Under the pieces are notes generated by a model. It was not told the DNA's origin. It worked only from the letters and a program-made list of their open reading frames with translations, and ran no database searches. Of a stretch of DNA of 39,823 nucleotides, positions 32,100 to 39,823 are shown one piece after another. Numbering within the stretch: the first letter of the stretch is position 1; each line of letters starts with the position of its first letter. A program made the position numbers and the translations under genes. The DNA is from DAOUAE01 sp034433795 (GTDB lineage Bacteria; Chloroflexota; UBA6077; FW602-bin22; DAOUAE01): positions 1-39,823 of the forward strand of contig DAOUAE010000012.1 of the NCBI GenBank assembly GCA_034433795.1, written 5' to 3'.

Positions 32100-32948
32100 T
32101 CAGCCGTGCTCGGGCCGGGGCAGTCCGCCGAGGAACCAGGCGATATCGCGGGCGTAGCGCACCTCGGAGTCGTCCTCAGGGGCGTAGCCGATGACCCGGC
32201 GGGCGTTGGCGATGCTCCAGAATTTGCGGGCGTTATCGCTGATGCCGTAGAAGACCTGGAAGGGCACACCCCACTCGTTATCGATGTTCGGGGCCTGAAT
32301 CGATTTGTTGAAAAGCTGCTGGAGATCGCGCTGGCTGATATAGGCGCCGAGGTCGCGTTTGTAGCCCACCGGATCGTTCAGGAAGTTCTCCACCCGGATC
32401 TCCCGGGGAGCGCCGATGCGGATCTGCACGATCTCCAATCGCCGGCCCAGCGCCCCGCTGGCGTAGATGAACCCGAGATGCTCATAGCACTCTTTGGCCC
32501 AGCCGTAGAAGTTGTCGCTGAGCGGACGGGGGCTCTCGGGGCCGATCATCTCCAGCTGTTTGGTGCGGATGAGATGCTCGTACCAGTCGGCGGCGTGGTT
32601 GCTCGAGGCCACCACCACCCGGCGGACCCCTTCCTCCAGCGAGACCTGGTAGACGTGGTAGGCCATATCGATATTGGTCCGCTCGTCGTAGTAGTGCCGC
32701 CGGGGGTCCGGCCCCCGATGGACGTAGGCCAGGTGGACGACCACCTCAACACCTCGGAAGTGGGCCCGGTAGCGGTCGAGATCGGGGTCGGTGAGATCGG
32801 CGAGAATGATATCCGGGATCACGCGTCCCTGGCGGTCGGTGTTCCGAACATCTAAGAGGACCAGATCGTAGAGTTCGCGAAACGACGGCAGGAGCTGGCT
32901 GGCAATGTAGCCGGCGGCCCCGGTGACCAGCACGCGCAGACGGCTCAC
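32100..32948 (-). CDS. NAD-dependent epimerase/dehydratase (extended SDR)
   Basis: This 282-residue protein has the extended-SDR nucleotide loop VLVTGAAGYIASQL, LLDVRN with the NAD-specifying Asp, and ILADLTD. The catalytic region is VVVASSNHAADWYE followed by SPRPLSDNFYGWAKECYEHL, giving the YxxxK pair as YGWAK. The end EVRYARDIAWFLGG is also typical. It resembles uronate dehydrogenase and related sugar-acid dehydrogenases (Asn-His after the Ser-Ser). The GTG at 32948 was chosen because GAGGAGGGAACC precedes it and the Rossmann loop follows directly. The long upstream reading lacks protein character. Confidence 0.85.
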   Translation of the reverse strand: MSRLRVLVTGAAGYIASQLLPSFRELYDLVLLDVRNTDRQGRVIPDIILADLTDPDLDRYRAHFRGVEVVVHLAYVHRGPDPRRHYYDERTNIDMAYHVYQVSLEEGVRRVVVASSNHAADWYEHLIRTKQLEMIGPESPRPLSDNFYGWAKECYEHLGFIYASGALGRRLEIVQIRIGAPREIRVENFLNDPVGYKRDLGAYISQRDLQQLFNKSIQAPNIDNEWGVPFQVFYGISDNARKFWSIANARRVIGYAPEDDSEVRYARDIAWFLGGLPRPEHG

Positions 32949-32993
32949 GGTTCCCTCCTCACCGGTTGATGGTGATCTGTGCCCGGCCGGCTC

Positions 32994-33022
32994 TCTGTAG
33001 CACCCGCCTCCTCCTCTGTCAA
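32994..33022 (-). promoter_or_regulatory. Promoter of the epimerase gene
   Basis: Minus strand TTGACA (33017-33022), 17 nt, TACAGA (32994-32999), about 46 nt before the GTG start. Confidence 0.5.
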
Positions 33023-33205
33023 GATGCCGCAGGCACGCGGACCCCGGTGAGACCATCGCCAGGGTGGGGCACAGGGGATGGACAGGGAGACGCCCCGGCG
33101 GGCGGAGCTCGTCGCGTTCTCGGCGAGCGCAGATTGCGCCTGGCACCCGACTTGCCATAACTGGTCGCTCCCCTTGGGGCACCATCGGCTGGAGGAGATT
33201 GCGCC

Positions 33206-34969
33206 ATGGTCCGGCCTCTCTTTGGCAGTCTGATCGCGCTGGCGCTGCTGGGCGCGGCCTGCCAGGCGCTGGCGCTGCCCGGTCCGACGGAGGGGACCGT
33301 AACGCCCGTCTCCGAGACGCCCTCTCCGCCCGCCACGTCTCTGCCGGGCACGGCCACGCCGCCGGCGACTCCCTCTGCGGCGACCATCTCGCCGACCCCT
33401 ATGCTGACGGGCACGCCGACCGCTTCTCCCCCTTCGGCCGTCCCGGCGACACCGACCATCACCCCTACGCCCGGACCCAGCGCCAGCGCGATTCAGGCCG
33501 CTCAGGCCCTGCTCCAGCAGGTGCAGGCGTTCCAGAGCGCGCTCCAGAAACAGGATCGGACGGCCGCCCTGGCGGCCCAGCGGGCCCTCTACGCCGAGAT
33601 GACGCGGGCGCGAACCGCGCTGCAGGGCGACGACTCTGAGGCGGCGGCCACCATTCGGGCCGCTCTTCAGGCCATCGAGCAGGGTCTGGCGGGTGATAGT
33701 GGGAAGCTCGATGCTGCCCGGGAGCGGCTGCGGCGTGTGCTCGGTCAGGCCGCTCCCACGGCGGCCGACAGCGAGGCCCCATCGGTCGCTCTCCCCCCTG
33801 GCGTCCTGGCCGCCCAGCTGCTGGACGCCGCTCAGGCCTGGCAGGCGGCCCAGAACGCCGCCGAGGGCGGTGCCGTCCTCAAGGCCCAGCGGGACCTGCT
33901 CGTGCTGATGGCCCAGGCCCAGGCGGTGGCCCGCCAGGACTCATCGCGGGAGGCACGTCTCCTCGGTTCAGCGATTCAGGAACTGGAAAAAGGCCTGGCC
34001 GGCGATGCCAATAAGTGGCGCGAGGGCCTGCAACATCTGCGCGAGGCCGCCGGGCCGACGGCTGGGGCCACACCGGGGGCGACGAACGAGGACCAGGCGC
34101 GGGCGCTGGCCGATCTGGCGACCAGACTGCGCGACTTCACCGTCGCCCTCCGGCAGCAGCGGACCGACGATGCCCTGCGGCTCCAGCGCGAGCTCCTGGC
34201 CGACCTCGACCGGCTGGAAAGCGGGCTCGGCCGGACGCCGGGGCCGAACAGCGAGAAACTGCGCGCCGCCCTGAGTAGTCTGCGGGCGGCCCTCCAGGGC
34301 GATCTGGCCAAACTGGACGAGGGGCTGCGCCGCTTCAGCGAGGCCACCGGTCAGACCGTCGCCCCGCCGGCCACAACCGGCAGCGCGTCCTCGCCCTCCG
34401 GATCGCCGGCCCAGCTGGCCGAGAGCCTGGCCAGCAAGCTCGAGGCCTATCTGAAGGCCCGGTCGGAGGGCGACCTGGGACGGGTGCTGGCCCTGCAGCG
34501 CGAGCTGAGCGAGGAGCTCGCCCGCGCTGAGAACAGCGCCCGGCTGCTGCCCGGCCGGACGGGCGAGCTCTGGCGCGAGGCCCTGGGCGATCTGCGGGGT
34601 GCGCTGGAGGGCGATAGTGCCAAGTTCGCCCCGGCCCGGGCCAAACTGCGCGATCTGGCGGCCCGCCGCGATCAGCCGGCGGCCGCGGACCAGCCCACCG
34701 GCCGCGACCTCATCCCGCTGGCCCGCGAGCTCAACGACGCCCTGGGGCGGGTGGCCGACAAACTCACCGACCCCAATCCGGAGAACCTCCGCCAGGAGCG
34801 GCAGAACCTCCGGGCGGTGGTCAGCCGTCTGGAGGGGCAGCTCCGGAATGAGAGCGGGCCCCAGGCCGACCGTCTGCGTCAGGCGCTGAACGCCGCCCGC
34901 GAGGCGGCCCAGGGCGATAACGCCAAGGTCCAGGTCGCCCGCGATCTTCTGCAGTCGCTTGGCCCCTAG
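33206..34969 (+). CDS. Exported protein with five helical repeats, function unknown
   Basis: The 587-residue protein begins with a signal sequence (MVRPLFGSLIALALLGAAC), possibly a lipoprotein signal with a non-canonical lipobox. A Thr/Pro/Ser-rich linker runs to about residue 93. Five repeats of 85-90 residues follow, at about 94-180, 199-283, 295-382, 401-486 and 500-587. They are separated by short Ala/Pro/Thr linkers. Each repeat appears to be three amphipathic helices: one with an LQRxL pattern, one ending in a short loop, and a last one around GLAGDxxKLxxAxxxLR. Repeats are diverged, sharing mainly the GD-x-x-K and following Leu/Arg positions. I do not recognise the family. A cell-surface scaffold or binding role is a guess. 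It is monocistronic and ends in a strong terminator. Confidence 0.82.
   Translation: MVRPLFGSLIALALLGAACQALALPGPTEGTVTPVSETPSPPATSLPGTATPPATPSAATISPTPMLTGTPTASPPSAVPATPTITPTPGPSASAIQAAQALLQQVQAFQSALQKQDRTAALAAQRALYAEMTRARTALQGDDSEAAATIRAALQAIEQGLAGDSGKLDAARERLRRVLGQAAPTAADSEAPSVALPPGVLAAQLLDAAQAWQAAQNAAEGGAVLKAQRDLLVLMAQAQAVARQDSSREARLLGSAIQELEKGLAGDANKWREGLQHLREAAGPTAGATPGATNEDQARALADLATRLRDFTVALRQQRTDDALRLQRELLADLDRLESGLGRTPGPNSEKLRAALSSLRAALQGDLAKLDEGLRRFSEATGQTVAPPATTGSASSPSGSPAQLAESLASKLEAYLKARSEGDLGRVLALQRELSEELARAENSARLLPGRTGELWREALGDLRGALEGDSAKFAPARAKLRDLAARRDQPAAADQPTGRDLIPLARELNDALGRVADKLTDPNPENLRQERQNLRAVVSRLEGQLRNESGPQADRLRQALNAAREAAQGDNAKVQVARDLLQSLGP
33485..34966 (+). repeat. 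Five tandem protein-coding repeats
   Basis: Five imperfect units of about 260 bp encode the repeated three-helix module. The anchor motif reads GLAGDSGKLDAARERLR, GLAGDANKWREGLQHLR, ALQGDLAKLDEGLRRFS, ALEGDSAKFAPARAKLR and AAQGDNAKVQVARDLLQ in units 1 to 5. Confidence 0.75.
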
Positions 34970-34983
34970 ATACGCCTGACCCG

Positions 34984-35021
34984 GCGGGGCCGCTGGGTGA
35001 ACCAGCGGCCCCGCTTTTTTT
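34984..35021 (+). terminator. Rho-independent terminator
   Basis: GCGGGGCCGCTGG... is not the true left end; the 12-bp arms CGGGGCCGCTGG (34985-34996) and CCAGCGGCCCCG (35002-35013) pair around GTGAA and are followed by C and seven T residues. It ends the repeat-protein gene. Confidence 0.9.
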
Positions 35022-35102
35022 CACGCGCCCTCGCCGCCTCCAGGGGTTCCGTCGGGCGGCCGGGCCGGCTACAATCAGGCCAGCCTCTTGCGGAGGGAAC
35101 CC

Positions 35103-37718
35103 ATGGGCCGCTCGGGTGTCGAGGCGATCTATCTTATTCACCACAGCCACACCGACATCGGCTACACCCACGACCAGCCGGTCGTCTGGGATCTGCACCG
35201 GCGCTTTCTGGATCTGGCCCTCGATCTCTGCGAACGCGAGGCCGACCGCGACGACCCGGCGGCCTTCCGCTGGACGGTCGAAACCACCGCCGTCCTCCAG
35301 CACTGGCTCCGCACCGCCAGCGACCGCCAGGTCGCCCGGTTTGTCGAACTGGCCCGATCGGGCCGGCTGGAGGTCACGGCCATGGTCGCCAACATCACCC
35401 CGCTCTACGATACCGACCAGCTCATCGAGAGCCTGGCCTTCGTCCGGGTGCTGCGCGATGACCTGGGGGTGCCCGTTCAGAGCGCTATGAACAGCGATGT
35501 CAATGGCCAGAACTGGCCGCTGGTCGACGTCCTGCTCGACCTGGGCATCACCGGCTTCAGCATGGCGATCAACACCCACTTCGGTGGGGCGCTCGACCCG
35601 CATCCGCTGGCCTTCCACTGGCAGGGACCGAGCGGGCGGAGCCTCCTGGCCTGGAACGGCTTCTCTTACGGCCTGGCCCGCCGGCTGGGAATCGGCCGCG
35701 ACGCCCGGGCCTTCGCCGAGGAGTGGTGGCCCCGGCTCGACGCCTGGCTGGCCGCGATCGGCTATCCTCTGCCGGTGCTGATGCTGCAGATCTTCGATCC
35801 TTTCGGCGATAACGGTGCTCCCGATCCGACGCTCCCGGCCTTCATCCGGGCCTGGAACGCCGCCAGCCGGGAGCCCTGGCTGCGGCTGGCCCTGCCCGCC
35901 GAGTGGTGGGCGGTGGTGGCCCGCTCCGCCGACCGGCTGCCCCGGCTGAGGGGCGACTGGACCGATTTCTGGAACTTTGGCTGCGGCTCCAGCGCCCGCG
36001 AGACGGCCCTCAATCGGCAGAGTCGGGCCCGGCTCTACCTGGCCGACGCCGCCTGGGCGGCCCTCCAGGCGCTGGGCGGCGAGGACGACCCGGCCCGCTG
36101 CCCGCCGAGCGATCTCCGGGCCGCCGCCCACTGGGCCCTCAACCTCTGGGACGAGCACACCTGGGGAGCCGACTGCGCGGTCCGCGAGCCGGAGAACGAG
36201 GACACCGTCAGCCAGTGGATCCACAAGGCCGCCTGCGCCTACACCGCGCGCAGCCTCTCGCTGCTCCTGGCCCGCGATGGGGTGGCCGAGCTGGCCCGCC
36301 GGGTCGAGCGGGGGCCGGAGGACAGACTCCTTCTCTTCAACCCGCTGCCCTGGGAACGGGTGGTGGCCGGCCCGGTCCCGGACCCGGAGCCGGCGGCCCA
36401 ACGGGGACGGGCCGACGACCCGACGGCCGCCCGCCACTTTCAGGACCGTGCCCTTCGACGTCGCCAGCGCTGGCTCCGACCGACCGTGGTCCCGGCCGCC
36501 GGCTACGCAGTCGTCGCGGCCACCGATCTCGCCGGGGACGAGCCGCCGGCGGTCTCGACCGAGGCGGTGGTGGAGAACCATCGGCACCGCCTGGTCTTCG
36601 ACACCACGCGCGGGGGGATCAGCGGCTGGTTCGACCGGGGGCTGGGGCGCGAGCTGGTCGATGGCGCGGCCGGCTGGCCGCTCTTCGGCTTCGTCCACGA
36701 GCGGGTCGTCGCCGGCGACCATCCCTGGCCCCGGCAGCTCCTCTGGAGCCCGCCGGCCAGTCCGCTTCCGCCCCAGCGGGGCTGGCGGCCCGACTGGCCG
36801 GCCGAGCGCCGGGGGCCAGAGCGCGTGCTGGCGCACCGGGTCGAGCGGAGTCCGTTGGGGACCCGGGTGGTCCAGCGGCTGCAGGCGCCGGGTGTCCGCG
36901 AGCTGGTCCAGGAGGTCTTCCTCCCGGCCTGGGCCGACCACATTGTCTGTACCGCCACCTGGCAGATGACCCAGGAGACGGCCCCCGAGGCGACCTATCT
37001 GGCCTTTCCGCTGGCCGTGCCGGCGGCGCGGGTCTTCTTCGACGTGGGTGGGCAGGCGGTCGAGCCGGAAGTCGACCAGTTGCCCGGTGCCTGCCGCGAC
37101 TATTTTACCGTCCAGCGCTGGGTGGCCCTGGCCGGTCCGGAGTTTGGGGTGCTGCTGGCCTGTCCGACCACGCCGATGGTCCAGTTGGGCGACTTCACCT
37201 TCGCCCGCAATCAGGCGGTTTTCCGGCTGGCGCGGCCGCTGGTCCTGGGCTGGGTCACCAACAACTACTGGGAGACGAACTTCCGGGCCAGCCAGCCCGG
37301 TGAGGTTCAGGCCAGCTACTGGCTTCTTCCCTACGCCGGGCCGTTCTCCGAGGCGGCGGCCCACCGTTTCGGGGCCGAGGCGATGATCCCGGTGGCGTTC
37401 CAGCATCTGGGCGAACCGCCGGTGGCCGGCGGGCGGCTTCCCCGGCGGGGCACGCTTCTCCAGCTCCCGGCGCCGCCGGTCCTGGTCCTCCGGCTGAAGC
37501 CGGCGGCGACCGGCGAGGGGGTGGCGGTGCGGCTGCTCAACGCCAGCGATAGCCCAGCGACGGCCCGGATCGGCTCAGCGCTCCTGACGATCCGGGCCGC
37601 CGTCCGCTGCGATCTGGTGGAGCGCCCGCAGGCGCCGCTGCCGGTCGTCGCTGGGGCGGTGGTCCTGGACCTGCCGCCACGAGGGCTGGCCGTCCTGCAC
37701 CTGGACGTGAGCGGCTAG
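35103..37718 (+). CDS. GH38-like alpha-mannosidase family glycoside hydrolase
   Basis: The 871-residue protein starts with the GH38 N-terminal block IYLIHHSHTDIGYTHD, giving the zinc ligands H16 and D18. The likely nucleophile and ligand Asp132 lies in SAMNSDVNGQNW, and a late zinc His is in LWDEHTWGAD near residue 350. The middle and C-terminal beta domains follow (LFNPLPWERVV, FDTTRGGISGWFDRGLGRELVD). No signal peptide is seen, so it is cytoplasmic. Members of this divergent branch differ from Golgi-type and ManA enzymes. The substrate could be a mannoside or another glycoside. The ATG at 35103 follows CGGAGGGAACCC. A -10-like TACAAT lies at 35070-35075. Confidence 0.85.
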   Translation: MGRSGVEAIYLIHHSHTDIGYTHDQPVVWDLHRRFLDLALDLCEREADRDDPAAFRWTVETTAVLQHWLRTASDRQVARFVELARSGRLEVTAMVANITPLYDTDQLIESLAFVRVLRDDLGVPVQSAMNSDVNGQNWPLVDVLLDLGITGFSMAINTHFGGALDPHPLAFHWQGPSGRSLLAWNGFSYGLARRLGIGRDARAFAEEWWPRLDAWLAAIGYPLPVLMLQIFDPFGDNGAPDPTLPAFIRAWNAASREPWLRLALPAEWWAVVARSADRLPRLRGDWTDFWNFGCGSSARETALNRQSRARLYLADAAWAALQALGGEDDPARCPPSDLRAAAHWALNLWDEHTWGADCAVREPENEDTVSQWIHKAACAYTARSLSLLLARDGVAELARRVERGPEDRLLLFNPLPWERVVAGPVPDPEPAAQRGRADDPTAARHFQDRALRRRQRWLRPTVVPAAGYAVVAATDLAGDEPPAVSTEAVVENHRHRLVFDTTRGGISGWFDRGLGRELVDGAAGWPLFGFVHERVVAGDHPWPRQLLWSPPASPLPPQRGWRPDWPAERRGPERVLAHRVERSPLGTRVVQRLQAPGVRELVQEVFLPAWADHIVCTATWQMTQETAPEATYLAFPLAVPAARVFFDVGGQAVEPEVDQLPGACRDYFTVQRWVALAGPEFGVLLACPTTPMVQLGDFTFARNQAVFRLARPLVLGWVTNNYWETNFRASQPGEVQASYWLLPYAGPFSEAAAHRFGAEAMIPVAFQHLGEPPVAGGRLPRRGTLLQLPAPPVLVLRLKPAATGEGVAVRLLNASDSPATARIGSALLTIRAAVRCDLVERPQAPLPVVAGAVVLDLPPRGLAVLHLDVSG

Positions 37719-38503
37719 TGGACCTCGGTCCCGCCGTCGACGTTGATGGCCTGGCCGGTGATGTAGTCGGCCTCGTCCGAGGCCAGGAAAGCCACCAGTT
37801 TGGCCACGTCCTCCGGCTGTTCGATCCGTCCCAGCGGCACCTGGGCCACCGCCTGGGCCTTGAGCGAGCCGCGCGGCAGGCCCAGGCGGGCGGTCATCTC
37901 CTGGTCGATGAGGTCCCACATTGGGGTGTCCACGACCCCGGGGCAGTAGGCGTTGACCGTGATCTGGTGCGGCGCCAGTTCGAAGGCCAGGGCGCGGGTG
38001 AAGCCGACCACGGCGTGCTTGGTGGTGGCGTAGGCGCCGGTGTAGTGCAGGCGCGAAGGAGTTTTCCCGGCCCGGGAGGCGGCGTTGATGATCCGACCGC
38101 CCCGGCCCTGGCGAATCATCACCCGGGCCACCGCCCGGCTGCAGAGCCACATCCCCTTGACGTTGACGGCGAAGAGCCGGTCCCAGTCGGCCTCCTCCAT
38201 CTCGGTCAGCGGGGCGACTTTGATGATGCCGGCGTTGTTGACCAGGATGTCGATGCCGCCGTAGTGGGCCACCACCGCGTCGACCATGCGCTCGACGGCC
38301 GCGCTGTCGGTGACGTCGGCGACGATGGGGAGGAGCGGCCAATCGCGGGCCTGGAAGAGACCGGCCAGTTCGTCGAGGCCGGCCCGGTCCACGTCCACCG
38401 CGGCCACCCGTGCCCCTTCCTGCGCCAGCCGCAGCGCGATGGCCCGCCCGATCCCGCGGGCGGCGCCGGTGATCAGAGCCACCTTCCCGGTGAGGTTGTA
38501 CAT
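37715..38503 (-). CDS. Short-chain dehydrogenase/reductase, polyol dehydrogenase-like
   Basis: This 262-residue classical SDR has TGAARGIG at residues 13-20, an Asp in AAVDVDRAG (NAD preference), NNAGIIKV, a catalytic Ser in INAASRAG, YATTK as the Tyr/Lys pair and the C-terminus ITGQAINVDGGTEVH. The pattern fits sorbitol or galactitol dehydrogenase-type and other sugar-alcohol SDRs. The ATG follows GGAGGG. Its stop codon and that of the convergent GH38 gene share the palindrome CTAG. Confidence 0.9.
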   Translation of the reverse strand: MYNLTGKVALITGAARGIGRAIALRLAQEGARVAAVDVDRAGLDELAGLFQARDWPLLPIVADVTDSAAVERMVDAVVAHYGGIDILVNNAGIIKVAPLTEMEEADWDRLFAVNVKGMWLCSRAVARVMIRQGRGGRIINAASRAGKTPSRLHYTGAYATTKHAVVGFTRALAFELAPHQITVNAYCPGVVDTPMWDLIDQEMTARLGLPRGSLKAQAVAQVPLGRIEQPEDVAKLVAFLASDEADYITGQAINVDGGTEVH

Positions 38504-38534
38504 CGGTCGCCAAACCCTCCTCAGTCCACGTCTT

Positions 38535-38562
38535 CCGGGCCTCTACGATAGCAGAGGCCCGG
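38535..38562. terminator. Hairpin between the peptide-binding protein and SDR genes
   Basis: CCGGGCCTCT (38535-38544) and AGAGGCCCGG (38553-38562) form a perfect 10-bp stem with an 8-nt loop. There is no U tract in either direction. It may slow polymerase, stabilise an mRNA 3' end or separate expression of the two genes. Confidence 0.4.
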
Positions 38563-38603
38563 TCAGTGGTCGAGAGGGGTGGCCCGCGGGATCGGGCCGA
38601 GGT

Positions 38604-39823
38604 TCACTGCGTCGGTTCCAGCCGCATCAGGATGAGCGGGAAGGTCAGGTGCCAGAAGGCGCCGTTGACGTACGGATCGTCGACCGTCGGCCAGCCCTTC
38701 CAGTAGGTCGTGTTCATCGGGATGCGATGGTAGAACTCGGCGATCTGGATGTCGGGCAGCTCCGGCAGCCAGATGGCCATGGCGCGCTTGAACTGATCCA
38801 GCAGCCGGGCCTTGTCGTCCGGCGGGGTCAGGGCCATCTCGTCGACGATCCGGTCATACTCCTCGTTCTTCCAGCGCGAGAAGTTGACCAGGTGGGCGCC
38901 GGGCACCGCTTTGGTCTGCGACTGGTAGAGGCGCAGGGTGAAGTAGGGGTCGCCGCTCACGCTGCCGCCGTGGCCGTAGAGGGCGCCCTGGAAGTCGCCC
39001 CGCGAGAAGCGATCCGTCCAGTCCGGCGGCTGGACATAACTGGCCTCAACCCCGTGGCGCTTGAGCTGTTCGGCGATGACCGGGCCGATGGCGGGGAAGG
39101 TCGTCCCGCCGCCCAGGATCTCCAGTTTGAGGCGGGCGCCATCCTTCTGCCAGAACCCGGCGCTGTCCTTCTTCCAGCCCTTTTGCTCCAGGAGAGCATT
39201 CCCCTTGGCCGGGTTGTACTCGAGCGTCGGGTACTTCTCCAGGAGGTCGCGCACCGCCTCGACGAACGGCCTGAGGCCGGGGTACGAGGGCAGGGGCAGC
39301 GGGTAGACGCTGCCGGCGCCGCCGTAGCCGATGTCGATGACCTGCTTGCGGTCGATGAAGTAGCTCAGGGCCCAGCGCACATCCTTGTCGTTGAACGGCG
39401 GGCGTTCGCAGTTGACATACAGAGAGGTCGGCCACCAGTCGACGTAGCCGTAGGGTGGGTCGCGCCGGCTGTGGGTGATGATCTTCGGATTCTGTTCCAG
39501 AATGCGTTTGATCGTGAGAGGGGTGAAACTGTGGGAGTAGTCGGCCTGGTTGGTGATAAGAAGGTGGGCGGACTGCTGCTCACCCACATAGGGGAGATAC
39601 ACGATCCGCTCGACTTTGGGCATAGGGGCCAGGCCGGCCTTGGCGGCCCACCAGTCATCGCGGCGGTCGATGACCTTCTGGTCAGGGGAGGCGAAGACCA
39701 CGCGCCAGGGTCCGGTGGTCACCGGCCAGCCCTTGGCCAGGTCGAAGTGGGTGAACTTGGTCCAGTCCTGGCCCTGGAAGATGTGCTTGGGGACGATGTA
39801 GACGCCGATGTCGAACTTGTAGC
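38604..39823 (-). CDS. ABC transporter substrate-binding protein, family 5 (oligopeptide/nickel type), 5' end outside the window
   Basis: The frame is open to the window edge (readable as YKFDIGVYIVPKHIFQGQDW...), so the first part of the protein is missing. About 405 residues are visible. Family 5 landmarks are TTGPWRVVFASPDQKVIDRRDDWWAAKAGLAPMPKVERIVYLPYV, VNCERPPFNDKDVRWALSYFIDRKQVIDIGYGG and the C-terminal RIPMNTTYWKGWPTVDDPY segment. Such lipoproteins bind peptides, oligosaccharides or nickel chelates. In thermophilic Chloroflexota and Thermotogae, glycan-binding members are common, and the neighbouring GH38 and SDR genes would fit an oligosaccharide ligand. That is inference. Confidence 0.88.
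   Translation of the reverse strand, partial: YKFDIGVYIVPKHIFQGQDWTKFTHFDLAKGWPVTTGPWRVVFASPDQKVIDRRDDWWAAKAGLAPMPKVERIVYLPYVGEQQSAHLLITNQADYSHSFTPLTIKRILEQNPKIITHSRRDPPYGYVDWWPTSLYVNCERPPFNDKDVRWALSYFIDRKQVIDIGYGGAGSVYPLPLPSYPGLRPFVEAVRDLLEKYPTLEYNPAKGNALLEQKGWKKDSAGFWQKDGARLKLEILGGGTTFPAIGPVIAEQLKRHGVEASYVQPPDWTDRFSRGDFQGALYGHGGSVSGDPYFTLRLYQSQTKAVPGAHLVNFSRWKNEEYDRIVDEMALTPPDDKARLLDQFKRAMAIWLPELPDIQIAEFYHRIPMNTTYWKGWPTVDDPYVNGAFWHLTFPLILMRLEPTQ

Noticed and set aside
34821..37406. 861-codon minus-strand open frame opposite the GH38 gene
   Set aside because: Composition is Arg/Gly/Pro-rich with no domain, while the plus strand encodes clear GH38 motifs. It is a G+C-driven shadow.

Overview
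This 39.8 kb window comes from a high-GC bacterium, most likely a Chloroflexota member close to the Thermomicrobia or Sphaerobacter lineages. That placement is an inference from gene content: a fused heme A synthase/heme O synthase (CtaA-CtaB), a PdxS/PdxT route to PLP, proline/threonine-rich linkers on exported proteins, many sugar ABC importers, and consensus-like TTGACA/TATAAT promoters in G+C-rich DNA. No rRNA, tRNA, CRISPR array or replication origin was seen.

Layout. (1) Positions 1-7960, all minus strand and visibly less G+C-rich than the rest, form a probable catabolic island: a carbohydrate ABC importer (substrate-binding protein with an apparent frameshift, two permeases), two DegT-type PLP aminotransferases, a FadR-subfamily GntR regulator and a neutral-ceramidase-like hydrolase. 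Two promoters share a near-identical 12-bp box over their -10 elements, which suggests one regulon under the GntR protein. (2) Positions 8094-9078 hold a decayed IS982-family insertion sequence with 18-bp terminal inverted repeats, at the edge of that island. (3) Positions 9299-16266 carry a small exported helical protein, CtaA-CtaB, BioY, a MocR/PdxR regulator whose PLP-anchoring Lys is replaced by Asp, PdxS-PdxT, and a DUF420/CtaM-like membrane protein. (4) Positions 16492-18930 encode an AmmeMemoRadiSam-type radical SAM protein (AmrS) interrupted by a 453-residue intein placed exactly before the third cysteine of the CX3CX2C cluster motif. (5) Positions 19083-22260 hold a complete second sugar ABC importer lacking its ATPase. 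(6) Positions 22266-27324, minus strand, hold housekeeping-type genes: CsaA, DinB, a SirB1-like protein, a degenerate receiver-like protein, a DhnA/LacD-type aldolase, a GT21/HpnI-like glycosyltransferase and a YkoP-like partner. (7) Positions 27453-32094, plus strand, form an operon of an SDR dehydrogenase, a LarA-family nickel racemase, an orphan 2-oxoacid dehydrogenase E2 and a class III CoA-transferase. (8) Positions 32100-39823 hold an NAD-dependent epimerase, a five-repeat exported helical protein, a GH38-like alpha-mannosidase, an SDR, and the end of a family 5 (oligopeptide-type) substrate-binding protein.

How the genes fit together. The window describes a heterotroph that imports and processes sugars and modified sugars (two ABC systems without dedicated ATPases, GH38, SDRs, epimerase, aminotransferases), respires aerobically (heme A synthesis, DUF420/CtaM-like), makes PLP de novo and takes up biotin. 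The most unusual object is the intein in the AmrS gene: the intein's own Cys1 recreates the third cluster cysteine, so the unspliced precursor still carries a full CX3CX2C motif. This raises the possibility that splicing responds to cluster loading or redox state.
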